Origin: JAZQLP01 sp045542755
Lineage (GTDB): Bacteria; Bacillota; Clostridia; Oscillospirales; UBA644
DNA length: 42,530 nt
NCBI GenBank assembly: GCA_045542755.1
Contig: JAZQLP010000058.1
Location: 1-42,530, forward strand
Reading direction: 5' to 3'
Below, piece by piece: positions 32,209 to 40,350 of this stretch; position 1 is the stretch's first letter, and each line of letters opens with the position of its first letter. The position numbers and the translations under genes were made by a program. Under the pieces are notes generated by a model. It saw only the letters and a program-made list of their open reading frames with translations, was not told where the DNA came from and searched no databases.

Positions 32209-33318
32209 ATGGAACTTGCTGAGAAGAAACAAATGCTAAGAGATCTCATTGAAAAGGGTAAGCAGAAAAAGGTGCTTACTTACAATGAGGTAAGCGAGGT
32301 TTTAGATAAGGTTGAACTTACTCCCGAGCAGAAGTCCCTTTTTATGGAAGACCTTGCGGCTAACGACGTTGAAATTGAAGACGATTTTAATGCCGAGGAT
32401 ATCCCTGACCTTAAGGAAATAGAAGAAGAGGTTCAGGCACTTCCCATAGACCCCGAGGATATGGAGGCATTGCTCCAGTCTGAAGGTATTATTATTGACG
32501 ACCCCGTAAAGGTATATCTTTATGAAATCGGTAAAATCCCTCTGCTTAAGCCCGATGAAGAGGCAAAGCTCGCTCAGAGTATAAGCAATGGTGATGAATT
32601 TGCAAAACAGCGTCTTAACGAAGCAAACCTTCGTCTTGTAGTAAGTATTGCAAAACGTTACGTGGGCAGAGGCCTTCTCTTCCTTGACCTTATTCAGGAG
32701 GGAAATCTTGGTCTTATAAAAGCTGTTGATAAGTTTGACCCCGATAAGGGATATAAGTTCTCCACCTATGCTACATGGTGGATAAGACAGGCTATTACCA
32801 GAGCTATTGCCGACCAGGCTCGTACCATAAGAATACCCGTTCATATGGTTGAAACCATTAATCGTCTTTCCAAGGCTGAAAAGCAGCTTATGCAGGAACT
32901 TGGCCGTCAGCCCCACGCTGACGAACTTGCAGAAGAGCTGGGTATGCCTACCGATAAGGTAAGAGAAATAATGAAGGTCGCTCAGGAGCCCGTTTCTCTT
33001 GAGGCACCTGTTGGTGAGGAAGAGGATTCTCACCTTGGTGACTTTGTTGCTGACTCTGATATTCCTTCTCCTCAGGACGTTGCTTCCCAGACCCTTCTTA
33101 AGGAGGAATTGAGCGAGGTTCTTAAAACTCTTTCAGACAGAGAAGCAAGAGTTCTTCGCTTAAGATTCGGTCTTGATGACGGACGTACCCGTACCCTTGA
33201 GGAAGTAGGACGCGAGTTTAAGGTTACCCGTGAAAGAATCAGACAGATTGAAGCAAAAGCGCTCCGTAAGCTTCGTCATCCCAGCCGTAGCAAACGTCTG
33301 AAGGACTTCCTTGATTAA
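32209..33318 (+). CDS. rpoD: RNA polymerase primary sigma factor
   Basis: The housekeeping sigma-70 factor (SigA). Region 1.1 is present but short and acidic (about 1-90). Region 1.2 begins DPVKVYLYEIGKIPLL. Region 2 has RLVVSIAKRYVGRGLLFLDLIQEGNLGL and the -10-recognition helix DKGYKFSTYATWWIRQAITRA. Region 3 follows with RIPVHMVETINRL. Region 4 ends with the helix-turn-helix TLEEVGREFKVTRERIRQIE. The length of 369 residues is usual for Clostridia. It fits the many TTGACA/TATAAT promoters seen here. AAAGGA serves as ribosome site. Confidence 0.98.
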   Translation: MELAEKKQMLRDLIEKGKQKKVLTYNEVSEVLDKVELTPEQKSLFMEDLAANDVEIEDDFNAEDIPDLKEIEEEVQALPIDPEDMEALLQSEGIIIDDPVKVYLYEIGKIPLLKPDEEAKLAQSISNGDEFAKQRLNEANLRLVVSIAKRYVGRGLLFLDLIQEGNLGLIKAVDKFDPDKGYKFSTYATWWIRQAITRAIADQARTIRIPVHMVETINRLSKAEKQLMQELGRQPHADELAEELGMPTDKVREIMKVAQEPVSLEAPVGEEEDSHLGDFVADSDIPSPQDVASQTLLKEELSEVLKTLSDREARVLRLRFGLDDGRTRTLEEVGREFKVTRERIRQIEAKALRKLRHPSRSKRLKDFLD

Positions 33319-33329
33319 TTGGAGGCAGA

Positions 33330-33743
33330 ATGAGAATTCTCGCAGTTGACCTTGGTCTTGCCCGTACCGGAATAGCCATAAGTGACCCTACTGGAACGTT
33401 GGCAACCCCCAGATGCGTTTTTGAGGGGTATGGACGTACGCGCCTCACAAATGCCGTAAAGGAACTTATAGAGCAGGAAGGGGTAGAGAAGGTTATCGTT
33501 GGTTACCCCGAGCGTACCGACGGAAAAGAAAGCGAAATGGCCCAGAAAGCCGTGTCTTTTGCGACCTTTCTTTCAAAGCGCACTCCCGTTCCCGTTGAGC
33601 TTGTTAATGAAGCCTACACTACGGTAATCGCAACGGCTAAATTGCATGACCAGGATATAAAGGTAAAAGACCAGCGCTCAAAGATAGATATGGCCGCTGC
33701 AGCGGTACTCCTTCAGGGCTATCTTGATGCTATGGATAGATGA
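33330..33743 (+). CDS. ruvX: RuvX/YqgF-type Holliday junction resolvase-like protein, 16S rRNA maturation
   Basis: An RNase H-fold nuclease implicated in 5'-end processing of pre-16S rRNA and earlier annotated as a Holliday junction resolvase. The N-terminal ILAVDLGLARTGIAISDP holds the first catalytic Asp (D7); IVGYPERTDGKES is the family's second block, and LVNEAYTT and the C-terminal KIDMAAAAVLLQGYLD carry the further acidic residues. The length of 137 residues is standard. GGAGG lies immediately upstream, 11 bases after rpoD, so they are cotranscribed. Confidence 0.93.
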   Translation: MRILAVDLGLARTGIAISDPTGTLATPRCVFEGYGRTRLTNAVKELIEQEGVEKVIVGYPERTDGKESEMAQKAVSFATFLSKRTPVPVELVNEAYTTVIATAKLHDQDIKVKDQRSKIDMAAAAVLLQGYLDAMDR

Positions 33744-33786
33744 GTAACATATACTTAAATTAATAAAGACTTACTTAAACGTAAAT

Positions 33787-33830
33787 CTGCCGCAGAAGGT
33801 ATTACTTCTGCGGCAGTCGTTTTTATTTTA
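33787..33830 (+). terminator. Intrinsic terminator of the dnaG-rpoD-ruvX unit
   Basis: A 12-base-pair GC-rich stem (33787-33798 with 33805-33816) and a 6-base loop, followed by TCGTTTTTATTTTA, which runs into the ung stop codon. Confidence 0.9.
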
Positions 33831-34491
33831 TTGACCAGTTTATGGGTTCCATTCCTTTTGAAATAAGGAATTCGTTGCATTTTGAAAAGTGTCTGCAACC
33901 GAAAAATCCGTTATATGCGGAAAGGGGAGAGGGGTGAACTGATGTAAGTATTTTATGTATAGGATTAGTTATAAGTGCCGTTTTGCTTCTGGCGTTTGCT
34001 CCCCAAAGTATAAACACTATGGGAGTTTCTCTTTCGTTAAGCTTCTTTATAACCGTATCTGTATATATTTCCCAACCCATACCTTTGTGGCTGTTTGGCT
34101 GTGCTTCTCTCACAGTAAGAGCTGTATTTAGCAGCAATACGCCCTGCTTTGCCCAGTCGGTAAGCTCTCCGTGCGAGGGTGGTTGAATACCCAGGTCAGA
34201 ATTAATCTCTTTAAATATGTTTATCAGAGAAGGGGGCGGCTGGATTCCTTTTTGTACCGAAAAGCAAAGACCGTGTGCCTGTCCTGCGCCGTGGTATGGG
34301 TCTTGGCCGATAATAACAGCTTTTACTTTTCCGTAGGGGGTGTACTTTTGGGCGTTAAAGATATCGTGCATATCGGGATATATGGTTTTTGACGAGTATT
34401 CGCTTTTTAAAAATGCACGGAGTTTTTTGTAATAATCCTTTTCAAATTCTCCATTCATTACTTGATCCCAATCGTTTCCGAAAAATACCAT
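33823..34491 (-). CDS. ung: Uracil-DNA glycosylase, family 1
   Basis: Removes uracil from DNA in base excision repair. The water-activating loop GQDPYHG (62-68) has catalytic D64. The uracil-binding VLLLNTALTV block (with the Asn contact) and the leucine loop HPSPLSAYNGFFGC with the catalytic His are present. The length of 222 residues is typical. The ATG at 34491 is preceded by AAAGGAG at seven bases. It follows the small membrane protein gene by 12 bases and is probably cotranscribed with it. Confidence 0.97.
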   Translation of the reverse strand: MVFFGNDWDQVMNGEFEKDYYKKLRAFLKSEYSSKTIYPDMHDIFNAQKYTPYGKVKAVIIGQDPYHGAGQAHGLCFSVQKGIQPPPSLINIFKEINSDLGIQPPSHGELTDWAKQGVLLLNTALTVREAQPNSHKGMGWEIYTDTVIKKLNERETPIVFILWGANARSKTALITNPIHKILTSVHPSPLSAYNGFFGCRHFSKCNEFLISKGMEPINWSIK

Positions 34492-34503
34492 TTTTGTACT
34501 CCT

Positions 34504-34896
34504 TTACGGTATGATTTTAGTCAAAATCCTATCTGATAATTTACAAAGATACATTGCGGGGATTGATAACGCCATCCACAGCACTGAATATAAAAGGCAA
34601 ATCTGCCCCATAAAGTTAAAGGGAACGCCTGAATAATCCCATACCCGCAGTCCTAAAGCTATATTTACAACTGAACCAATAATGAACTCGACTGCAGTTA
34701 TTACAATCCCACATAATACGGCGGCAAGTACAAGAGATTTTTTACCTATCCATCTATATATAATATCTATTGCAATAAAACAAAGTCCTCCTGCAACGAA
34801 CATGCTGGGATGGGTAAAGCCCCTCCATAAAAGCTCGATAAGCTGATAGGCAACTCCGCCCAGGATAAAGAAAACAATCTTCTTGATAACCCACAT
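34504..34896 (-). CDS. Small membrane protein, putative ABC-transporter type IV family (PF06541-like)
   Basis: A 130-residue protein with four predicted membrane helices. The pattern VEFIIGSVVNIALGLRVWDYSG followed by VPFNFMGQICLLYSVLW is diagnostic of the CmpB-like family, annotated as putative ABC-transporter type IV although no ATPase is associated with it here. True function is unknown. GGGAGAG precedes the ATG closely. It shares its transcript with ung. Confidence 0.8.
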   Translation of the reverse strand: MWVIKKIVFFILGGVAYQLIELLWRGFTHPSMFVAGGLCFIAIDIIYRWIGKKSLVLAAVLCGIVITAVEFIIGSVVNIALGLRVWDYSGVPFNFMGQICLLYSVLWMALSIPAMYLCKLSDRILTKIIP

Positions 34897-35060
34897 AAAC
34901 TCTCCCGAGATAATAAAATTACTACATTATTATTTCGGGGTAGAGGTGTTAAATACCGCCATAATATGTAAAGCGTATTATACTGTATAAATTATAGCCT
35001 ATTGGTGTGGAAAATTCACAAAAAATCCCAAAATTAAATGTGAACTTTTTGGGTTTGCTA

Positions 35061-35088
35061 TTGCAAAAAATATTTTATGTGGTATAAT
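35061..35088 (+). promoter_or_regulatory. Promoter of the rimP-nusA-infB operon
   Basis: TTGCAA at 35061-35066, a 16-base spacer and TATAAT at 35083-35088. An inverted repeat CCCAAAA/TTTTGGG (35027-35033, 35047-35053) lies just upstream. Otherwise the 34897-35159 gap holds only AT-rich sequence. Confidence 0.8.
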
Positions 35089-35094
35089 ATTTAC

Positions 35095-35120
35095 AAGAAG
35101 AGCGGGAAACCGCTCTTCTT
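35095..35120 (+). promoter_or_regulatory. 5'-terminal hairpin of the rimP operon mRNA
   Basis: An 11-base-pair stem (35095-35105 with 35110-35120) closed by a GAAA tetraloop. It starts six bases after the -10 box, at the predicted transcription start, with no T-run after it. An mRNA-stabilising or regulatory 5' structure is inferred. Confidence 0.7.
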
Positions 35121-35159
35121 AAAGTTTAATTGATGAAATTTGAACGAACGGAGATCGAA

Positions 35160-35609
35160 ATGAACGTTGTAGAGATTACCGAACAACTGGTTCGTTCCAT
35201 AACCGATAAACTTGGGCTTATCTTATGGAACGTAGAATTTAAAAAAGAAGGCGCAGATTATATTCTTCGCGTAAGCATTGACAGGGACGAGGGCGTATCG
35301 ATAACCGATTGCGAGAACGTTTCAAACGAACTTAATCCTCTTCTTGACGAAGCAGACCCTATACAGCAGAGTTATTGCCTCGAGGTTACTTCCGCAGGCC
35401 TTATAAGAGACCTTAAAACCGATGCTCATATTTTGAAGTTTATCGGAAAAGCCGTAACGGTAAAGCTTTATAAACCCGTCAACGGAACCAAAACCTATGA
35501 GGGTGTTATGGTATCATATGAGGATAAGATACTTACCCTTGACGTTGATGGTGAACAGATTGATTTCCCCCGCGACGATATTGCTAAGATAACTATTGAC
35601 CTTATATAA
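35160..35609 (+). CDS. rimP: Ribosome maturation factor RimP
   Basis: Needed for assembly of the 30S ribosomal subunit. The N-terminal alpha/beta domain starts MNVVEITEQLVRSITDKLGLILWNVEF (residues 1-27), and the family block DRDEGVSITDCENVSNELNPLLDE with YCLEVTSAGLIRDL follows. The C-terminal SH3-like domain (from about residue 85) ends with the D-D-I-A-K-I strand. The start at 35160 is chosen because CGGAGA sits six bases upstream and it matches the family's N-terminus; a longer frame from 35130 would begin in the leader. It is the first gene of the classic nusA operon. Confidence 0.95.
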   Translation: MNVVEITEQLVRSITDKLGLILWNVEFKKEGADYILRVSIDRDEGVSITDCENVSNELNPLLDEADPIQQSYCLEVTSAGLIRDLKTDAHILKFIGKAVTVKLYKPVNGTKTYEGVMVSYEDKILTLDVDGEQIDFPRDDIAKITIDLI

Positions 35610-35645
35610 AAGCTATTACATTGATTGAAAGGAATTACGAGCCAA

Positions 35646-36680
35646 ATGAACAACAAAGAGTTTTTTGAAGCTCTCAACCTTCTTGAGAAGGAAAAGGGCA
35701 TACCCAAAGAGTATATGTATGAAAAGATCAAGGCTGCAATGGCGGCCGCGATAAAGCGTGACAGAAACGTTCCCGCAGAGTGCGTTGAAGCAGACTTCAA
35801 CGAGCAGAAGCGTAAGATAAGAGTATATATCAAGAAGCTTGTTGCAGAAGAGGTAATGAACGATAGCTGTGAAATTTCTCTTTCCGAAGCACGCGACATT
35901 AACCCCAGATACCAGGTAGGCGACTATGTTGAGTACGACGTTGACCCCATCACTGTTGGAAGAATCGCTGCGAAAATCGGTAAGAACGTTATCGTTCAGG
36001 CTATTCAGGATGCTGTTAAGGGTTCCATTATTAAGGAATTTGAAGGCATTACCGGCAACATAATAACCGGTAAGGTAAGAAGAATAGAAAAGAACAAAAC
36101 TGCATTTATTCAGTACGGAAAGTACGAGATTCCTCTTCTTTACAAAGAACAGATTCCCGGTGAAGAAATTCACGTGGGTGAATATATAAAGGTTCTCGTT
36201 TCCGACATTCGCAGAAGTGCAAAGGGCCAGGATATTCTCATCACCCGTCTTGGCGGCGACTTTATCCGTAAGCTCTTTGAAATAGAGGTTCCTGAAATTC
36301 AGGAAGGCTCCGTTAAGATTATGGCCGTTGCCCGTGAGGCAGGCTCCAGAACCAAGGTTGCTGTTTATTCCGAACCCGAAATGAACATTGACCCTGTAGG
36401 ATCTTGTATAGGACCTTCTCAGACCAGAATTTCATCAATAATCGGTAATCTTAAGGGCGAAAACATTGACCTTATTAAGTACTACGACGATCCCTGCAAG
36501 TTCGTTGCTTCCTCTCTCTCTCCCGCACACGTTGAGGTAGAAGAGATTGATCCCCTTGAAAAGACCGTTAAGGTTTCCGTAAGCGCTGATAAACTGTCAC
36601 TCGCAATCGGAAAAGCAGGCCAGAACGTTAGACTTGCCGCAAAGCTTACAGGTTATAAGATTGATATTCTTGGCAGATAA
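35646..36680 (+). CDS. nusA: Transcription termination/antitermination protein NusA
   Basis: An RNA polymerase-bound factor controlling pausing, termination and antitermination. The N-terminal domain (NNKEFFEALNLLEKEKGIP) is followed by an S1 domain (about 130-200, GNIITGKVRRIEKNKTAFIQYG) and two KH domains, with GSCIGPSQTRISSIIGNLKGE and the final IGKAGQNVRLAAKLTGYKIDI. It lacks the C-terminal acidic repeats of proteobacterial NusA, as usual in Bacillota (344 residues). The ATG at 35646 has AAAGGA 13 bases ahead; a TTG at 35625 is less likely. Confidence 0.97.
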   Translation: MNNKEFFEALNLLEKEKGIPKEYMYEKIKAAMAAAIKRDRNVPAECVEADFNEQKRKIRVYIKKLVAEEVMNDSCEISLSEARDINPRYQVGDYVEYDVDPITVGRIAAKIGKNVIVQAIQDAVKGSIIKEFEGITGNIITGKVRRIEKNKTAFIQYGKYEIPLLYKEQIPGEEIHVGEYIKVLVSDIRRSAKGQDILITRLGGDFIRKLFEIEVPEIQEGSVKIMAVAREAGSRTKVAVYSEPEMNIDPVGSCIGPSQTRISSIIGNLKGENIDLIKYYDDPCKFVASSLSPAHVEVEEIDPLEKTVKVSVSADKLSLAIGKAGQNVRLAAKLTGYKIDILGR

Positions 36681-36742
36681 TCTTTGCAGTAATACACACC
36701 TTTTTCAGTTCTGTATCATATGCGTAAAAGGATGAGCGTAAA

Positions 36743-37036
36743 GTGAAAAAGACTCCCGAGCAAAAGGGCAAAGGCGCTTTTGTCCGAATGTGCGCTTCCT
36801 GTGGTAAACGTCAGCACAGAGATGCGATGTTCCGTATAATGGCTTCCGATGACGGAGCAAGACTTTGTCTTGATTTTCAGGCGGAAGAGAATGTTAAAAG
36901 CGGAAAAAGCTCCTATATATGCAAAAATGAATTTTGCGTTGCCAAAGCGGAAAAATCACACCGACCCGAAAAACTTATCGGTTGTTCCGCCAACGGCTTA
37001 TTATACGAGTCAATAAAAGAACATATGAATCAATAA
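36743..37036 (+). CDS. rnpM: YlxR/RnpM family RNA-binding protein
   Basis: A 97-residue basic protein of the YlxR family; the Bacillus homologue, RnpM, binds and modulates RNase P. The conserved VRMCASCGKRQHRDAMFRI has the CxxC pair (C17, C20), followed by a Cys/Lys-rich block CKNEFCVAKAEKSH. The start is GTG at 36743 with AAGG about 11 bases upstream. Its position between nusA and the L7Ae-like gene is characteristic. Confidence 0.88.
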   Translation: MKKTPEQKGKGAFVRMCASCGKRQHRDAMFRIMASDDGARLCLDFQAEENVKSGKSSYICKNEFCVAKAEKSHRPEKLIGCSANGLLYESIKEHMNQ

Positions 37037-37045
37037 GGAGTTATT

Positions 37046-37345
37046 TTGGAACAGAAATTTTATTCCTTTTTAGGCTTGGCAAGGCGGGCAGGTAAAGTAT
37101 TGCTCGGCTATGATATGCTGGAAAGGTACAGAGGCAAGATCTATGCGGCGGTCACGGCATCAGATGCCGCCGAAAGGACTTTAAGAAATGTAGAAAGGCT
37201 TTGTGCGGACGTTGAGTGTATACGCACCGATTGCACAAAAGCCGAATTGGGAAAGCTTTTGGGCGTAAGAGAGGTTTCCGTGGCCGGTATAACCGACAAG
37301 GGCTTTGCAGAACAAATAATTTTGAATGCGAGAAGGAGTAAGTGA
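37046..37345 (+). CDS. L7Ae-family ribosomal protein, YlxQ
   Basis: A 99-residue kink-turn RNA-binding protein of the L7Ae/L30e fold. The N-terminal FLGLARRAGKVLLGYDMLE is the family signature, and the C-terminal LGKLLGVREVSVAGITDKGFAEQI completes the fold. It begins with TTG at 37046, supported by AAGGAG five bases upstream; no other start would keep the N-terminal motif. Its stop overlaps the infB start region. The Bacillus homologue YlxQ is encoded at the same locus. Confidence 0.88.
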   Translation: MEQKFYSFLGLARRAGKVLLGYDMLERYRGKIYAAVTASDAAERTLRNVERLCADVECIRTDCTKAELGKLLGVREVSVAGITDKGFAEQIILNARRSK

Positions 37346-39939
37346 TGAGTTTGAATTCTAAATACAGAATGCGTGATATAAGCAAGGATTTTGATCTCAA
37401 AATCAACAAGATTCAGGAGATTTTGGCTAAATTTGAGTCAGGTGTTGACGCTGAAACCTATAAATCTATGAAAGTGCTTACCGACGAAGAGGTTGGTATT
37501 ATATTCGATTACCTTACTCAGACTAACAAGGTAACCGATATGAAGCTTTTCTTTGACGATTGCGTAAGAGAAAAAGAAGAGCGTGAAAAGAAGGTGGCTG
37601 AAGAAAAAGCTGCGGCTGAGAGAGCTGCCAAGGAAGCTGAAGAAAAGGCTGCCGCTGAAGAAAAGGCTCGTAAGGAAGAAGAAGCGAGAAAGGCTGCCGA
37701 AAAGAAGGCTCAGGAAGAAAAAGAGGAGCAGATGAAGAGAGAACAGGCTCAGAAAAAGCTTGCAGCTCAGAAGGCAAAAGATACTGCTCAGCAGTTTGCA
37801 AAGCCTTCCTTCGGTACAAAGCCCTCTGTAAAAGAAGAAACTAAGCAGGTAAAAGATAAACAGCGTCCCACTACCGTGACCGTTCCTTCCAGAAAGATTG
37901 AGGAACCCGCAGTAGTTGTAGCAAAGGATGACGCTGATAGTAGCATCGTTGCAAAGAGAAACGTAAAGGTTGTTGATACCCGTTCCTCTAACAACGTTAA
38001 TGTTGAAAAATACAACGCTAAGTTTGACGATATTGCCGAAGGCGCGAAGTTTAAGAAAGATTACGGCAAATCAAAGCAGAAGATAAAGAGTGGTAAGGAA
38101 AACAGAAAGAAGACCTCTCAGGCCCTCAAGGAAGAAGAGATGGCAAAGCTTCGCCGTATGGAACAGTACGAAAAGGATAAGAAGAAGCATCTGAGCAATG
38201 TTGTTCTTCCCGAATCTCTTTCCGTAAGCGAATTGGCTGCAAGACTCCGCATGACAAATGCAGATGTTGTTAAAAAGCTTATGCTTCTCGGTATAATGGC
38301 AAGCGCGTCGCAGATAATAGACTACGATACCGCCGCTCTTGTTGCTGAAGAACTTGGTGCGAAGGTATCTAAGGAAGTTGTTGTTACCATTGAAGAACAG
38401 CTTATTGACGACACTGAGGATGCTGATGAAAATCTTGTTCCCAGAAGCCCTGTCGTAGTTGTAATGGGTCACGTTGACCATGGTAAGACTTCTCTTCTTG
38501 ACGCTATCAGACATACCAGCGTAGTTACCGGTGAAGCCGGTGGTATTACTCAGCATATCGGCGCTTATACCGTAAATCTTAACGATAGAAATATAACCTT
38601 CCTCGACACCCCCGGTCACGCGGCATTTACTTCTATGCGTGCAAGAGGTGCTCAGGTAACCGACGTTGTAATACTCGTTGTTGCTGCAGACGACGGCATT
38701 ATGCCCCAGACTGTAGAAGCTATAAACCATGCACAGGCTGCAAACGTTCCTATCGTTGTTGCCGTTAACAAGATGGATAAGCCTACCGCAAATTACGATA
38801 GAGTTCTCCAGAATCTTACAGAGCATAATCTCGTTCCCGAAGATTGGGGCGGAGATACTATATGCGTTCCTGTATCAGCTATGCAGAAGACCGGTATTGA
38901 CCAGCTTCTCGAAATGGTACTTCTTGTTGCAGATATGAAGGAACTTAAGGCTAACCCCAACAGAGAAGCAAAGGGTACCGTTATCGAGGCTAAGCTTGAT
39001 AAGGGTAGAGGTCCCGTTGCTACCGTGCTTGTTCAGAACGGTACTCTCCATATGGGCGATATCGTTGTTGCTGGTATGTCCGTTGGTAAGGTTAGAACCA
39101 TGGTTGACGATAAGGGCAAGAGAATTACAGAAGCCGGTCCTTCTACTCCCGTTGAGCTTGTAGGACTTTCCGAAGTTCCCAATGCCGGTGATATATTCCA
39201 CGTTGTTAACAACGAACGTATGGCAAGAGAACTCGTTGAAGAAAGAAAGCACGCCCATAAGGAAGAAGAGTTCAAGGAGAGAGCAAACGTATCTCTTGAT
39301 GACCTTTTCGCCCAGATCCAGCAGGGTAGCGTTAAGAATCTTAACGTTATTATTAAAGCTGACGTTCAGGGTTCTGTTGAAGCGCTTAGAGCTTCTCTTG
39401 TTAAACTGTCCAATGAGGAAGTAAAGGTAAATGCTATTCACTGCGCAGTTGGCGGTGTAACCGAATCTGACGTTATTCTTGCTATGGCATCCAAAGCTAT
39501 TATCGTGGGCTTTAACGTCCGTCCCGATTCCAATGCTAAGAATATGGCTGACAAGGAAAAGATCGATATCAGACTTTACAGAATAATCTACGACTGTATC
39601 GAAGAAATCGAAGCTGCTATGAAGGGTATGCTTGCTCCCAAGTTCAGAGAAGTTGTTCTTGGATACGCAGAAGTTAGAACTACTTTCCGTGTTTCCGGCG
39701 TAGGCACCATTGCGGGATGTTACGTAAAGCAGGGTAAGATCGCAAGAAACGCAGAAGTTCGTCTTACCAGAGATAATATCGTTATTCATCAGGGTAAACT
39801 TGATTCTCTTAAGCGTTTCAAGGATGATGCACGCGAAGTTGCCGAAGGCTATGAATGCGGTGTAGGACTTGAAAATTATAACGACATTAAAGAGGGCGAT
39901 ATTATAGAAGCCTTCATTAATGAAGAAATCAAACAGTAA
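37345..39939 (+). CDS. infB: Translation initiation factor IF-2
   Basis: The GTPase that positions initiator tRNA on the 30S subunit. The N-terminal 280 residues are linker-like: an Ala/Glu/Lys-rich probable coiled coil (about 75-155) and a basic stretch. An IF2_N-type subdomain follows (about 290-345, SLSVSELAARLRMTNADVVKKLM). The GTPase domain shows GHVDHGKTS, GGITQHIGAY, DTPGH and NKMD. Domains II-IV continue to FRVSGVGTIAGCYVKQGK. The 864 residues are usual for Clostridia. The ATG at 37345 has GGAG six bases upstream; the GTG one codon earlier is too close. Confidence 0.97.
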   Translation: MSLNSKYRMRDISKDFDLKINKIQEILAKFESGVDAETYKSMKVLTDEEVGIIFDYLTQTNKVTDMKLFFDDCVREKEEREKKVAEEKAAAERAAKEAEEKAAAEEKARKEEEARKAAEKKAQEEKEEQMKREQAQKKLAAQKAKDTAQQFAKPSFGTKPSVKEETKQVKDKQRPTTVTVPSRKIEEPAVVVAKDDADSSIVAKRNVKVVDTRSSNNVNVEKYNAKFDDIAEGAKFKKDYGKSKQKIKSGKENRKKTSQALKEEEMAKLRRMEQYEKDKKKHLSNVVLPESLSVSELAARLRMTNADVVKKLMLLGIMASASQIIDYDTAALVAEELGAKVSKEVVVTIEEQLIDDTEDADENLVPRSPVVVVMGHVDHGKTSLLDAIRHTSVVTGEAGGITQHIGAYTVNLNDRNITFLDTPGHAAFTSMRARGAQVTDVVILVVAADDGIMPQTVEAINHAQAANVPIVVAVNKMDKPTANYDRVLQNLTEHNLVPEDWGGDTICVPVSAMQKTGIDQLLEMVLLVADMKELKANPNREAKGTVIEAKLDKGRGPVATVLVQNGTLHMGDIVVAGMSVGKVRTMVDDKGKRITEAGPSTPVELVGLSEVPNAGDIFHVVNNERMARELVEERKHAHKEEEFKERANVSLDDLFAQIQQGSVKNLNVIIKADVQGSVEALRASLVKLSNEEVKVNAIHCAVGGVTESDVILAMASKAIIVGFNVRPDSNAKNMADKEKIDIRLYRIIYDCIEEIEAAMKGMLAPKFREVVLGYAEVRTTFRVSGVGTIAGCYVKQGKIARNAEVRLTRDNIVIHQGKLDSLKRFKDDAREVAEGYECGVGLENYNDIKEGDIIEAFINEEIKQ

Positions 39940-39953
39940 TCGGAGGTATCGGA

Positions 39954-40349
39954 ATGCCTTCCAGAAACCGTTCAAACTATAAAAACCAGAGATTTGAGGG
40001 CGAGCTCCGCAACGAGCTTGCCTCCATTATCCGTGGTATAAAGGATCCCCGTATTCCCGAGATGTGTACCGTTGTAAACGTTGAAGCGTCTCCTGATAGA
40101 AGCTTTGCAACCGTTTTTGTGAGCTTTCTTGGGGAGTATGACGAAATAGAGGTCAGACGCGGCTTAAAGTCAGCCAAGGGCTTTATTCGTAAAAAACTCG
40201 GCGAAAGAATGTCTATAAGAGTTGTTCCCGACTTATCATTTGTTATTGATAAGAGTATGGCTCACGGCGCTCGTATTGACCAGCTTCTCGGCCAGATAAA
40301 CGCAGGGGCTCATTCTTCGGATAACGACGAGGAAACTTTGGAGGATTAA
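39954..40349 (+). CDS. rbfA: Ribosome-binding factor A
   Basis: A 30S assembly factor with a KH-like fold. The start RNRSNYKNQRFEGELRNELASIIRG, the GIKDPRI block, DRSFATVFVSFLG and the conserved C-terminal RVVPDLSFVIDKSMAHGARIDQLL all fit RbfA. The length of 131 residues is typical. CGGAGG lies upstream. It is in the standard place after infB. Confidence 0.96.
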   Translation: MPSRNRSNYKNQRFEGELRNELASIIRGIKDPRIPEMCTVVNVEASPDRSFATVFVSFLGEYDEIEVRRGLKSAKGFIRKKLGERMSIRVVPDLSFVIDKSMAHGARIDQLLGQINAGAHSSDNDEETLED

Positions 40350-40350
40350 T

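Noticed and set aside
34897..35060. A second promoter or small RNA in the gap before rimP
   Set aside because: Several TATAAT-like strings exist on the minus strand but without convincing -35 boxes, as expected in AT-rich sequence.
37600..37790. Ala/Glu/Lys-rich repeats in infB as a repeat expansion or transferred segment
   Set aside because: Charged low-complexity N-terminal linkers are normal in IF-2 of Bacillota.
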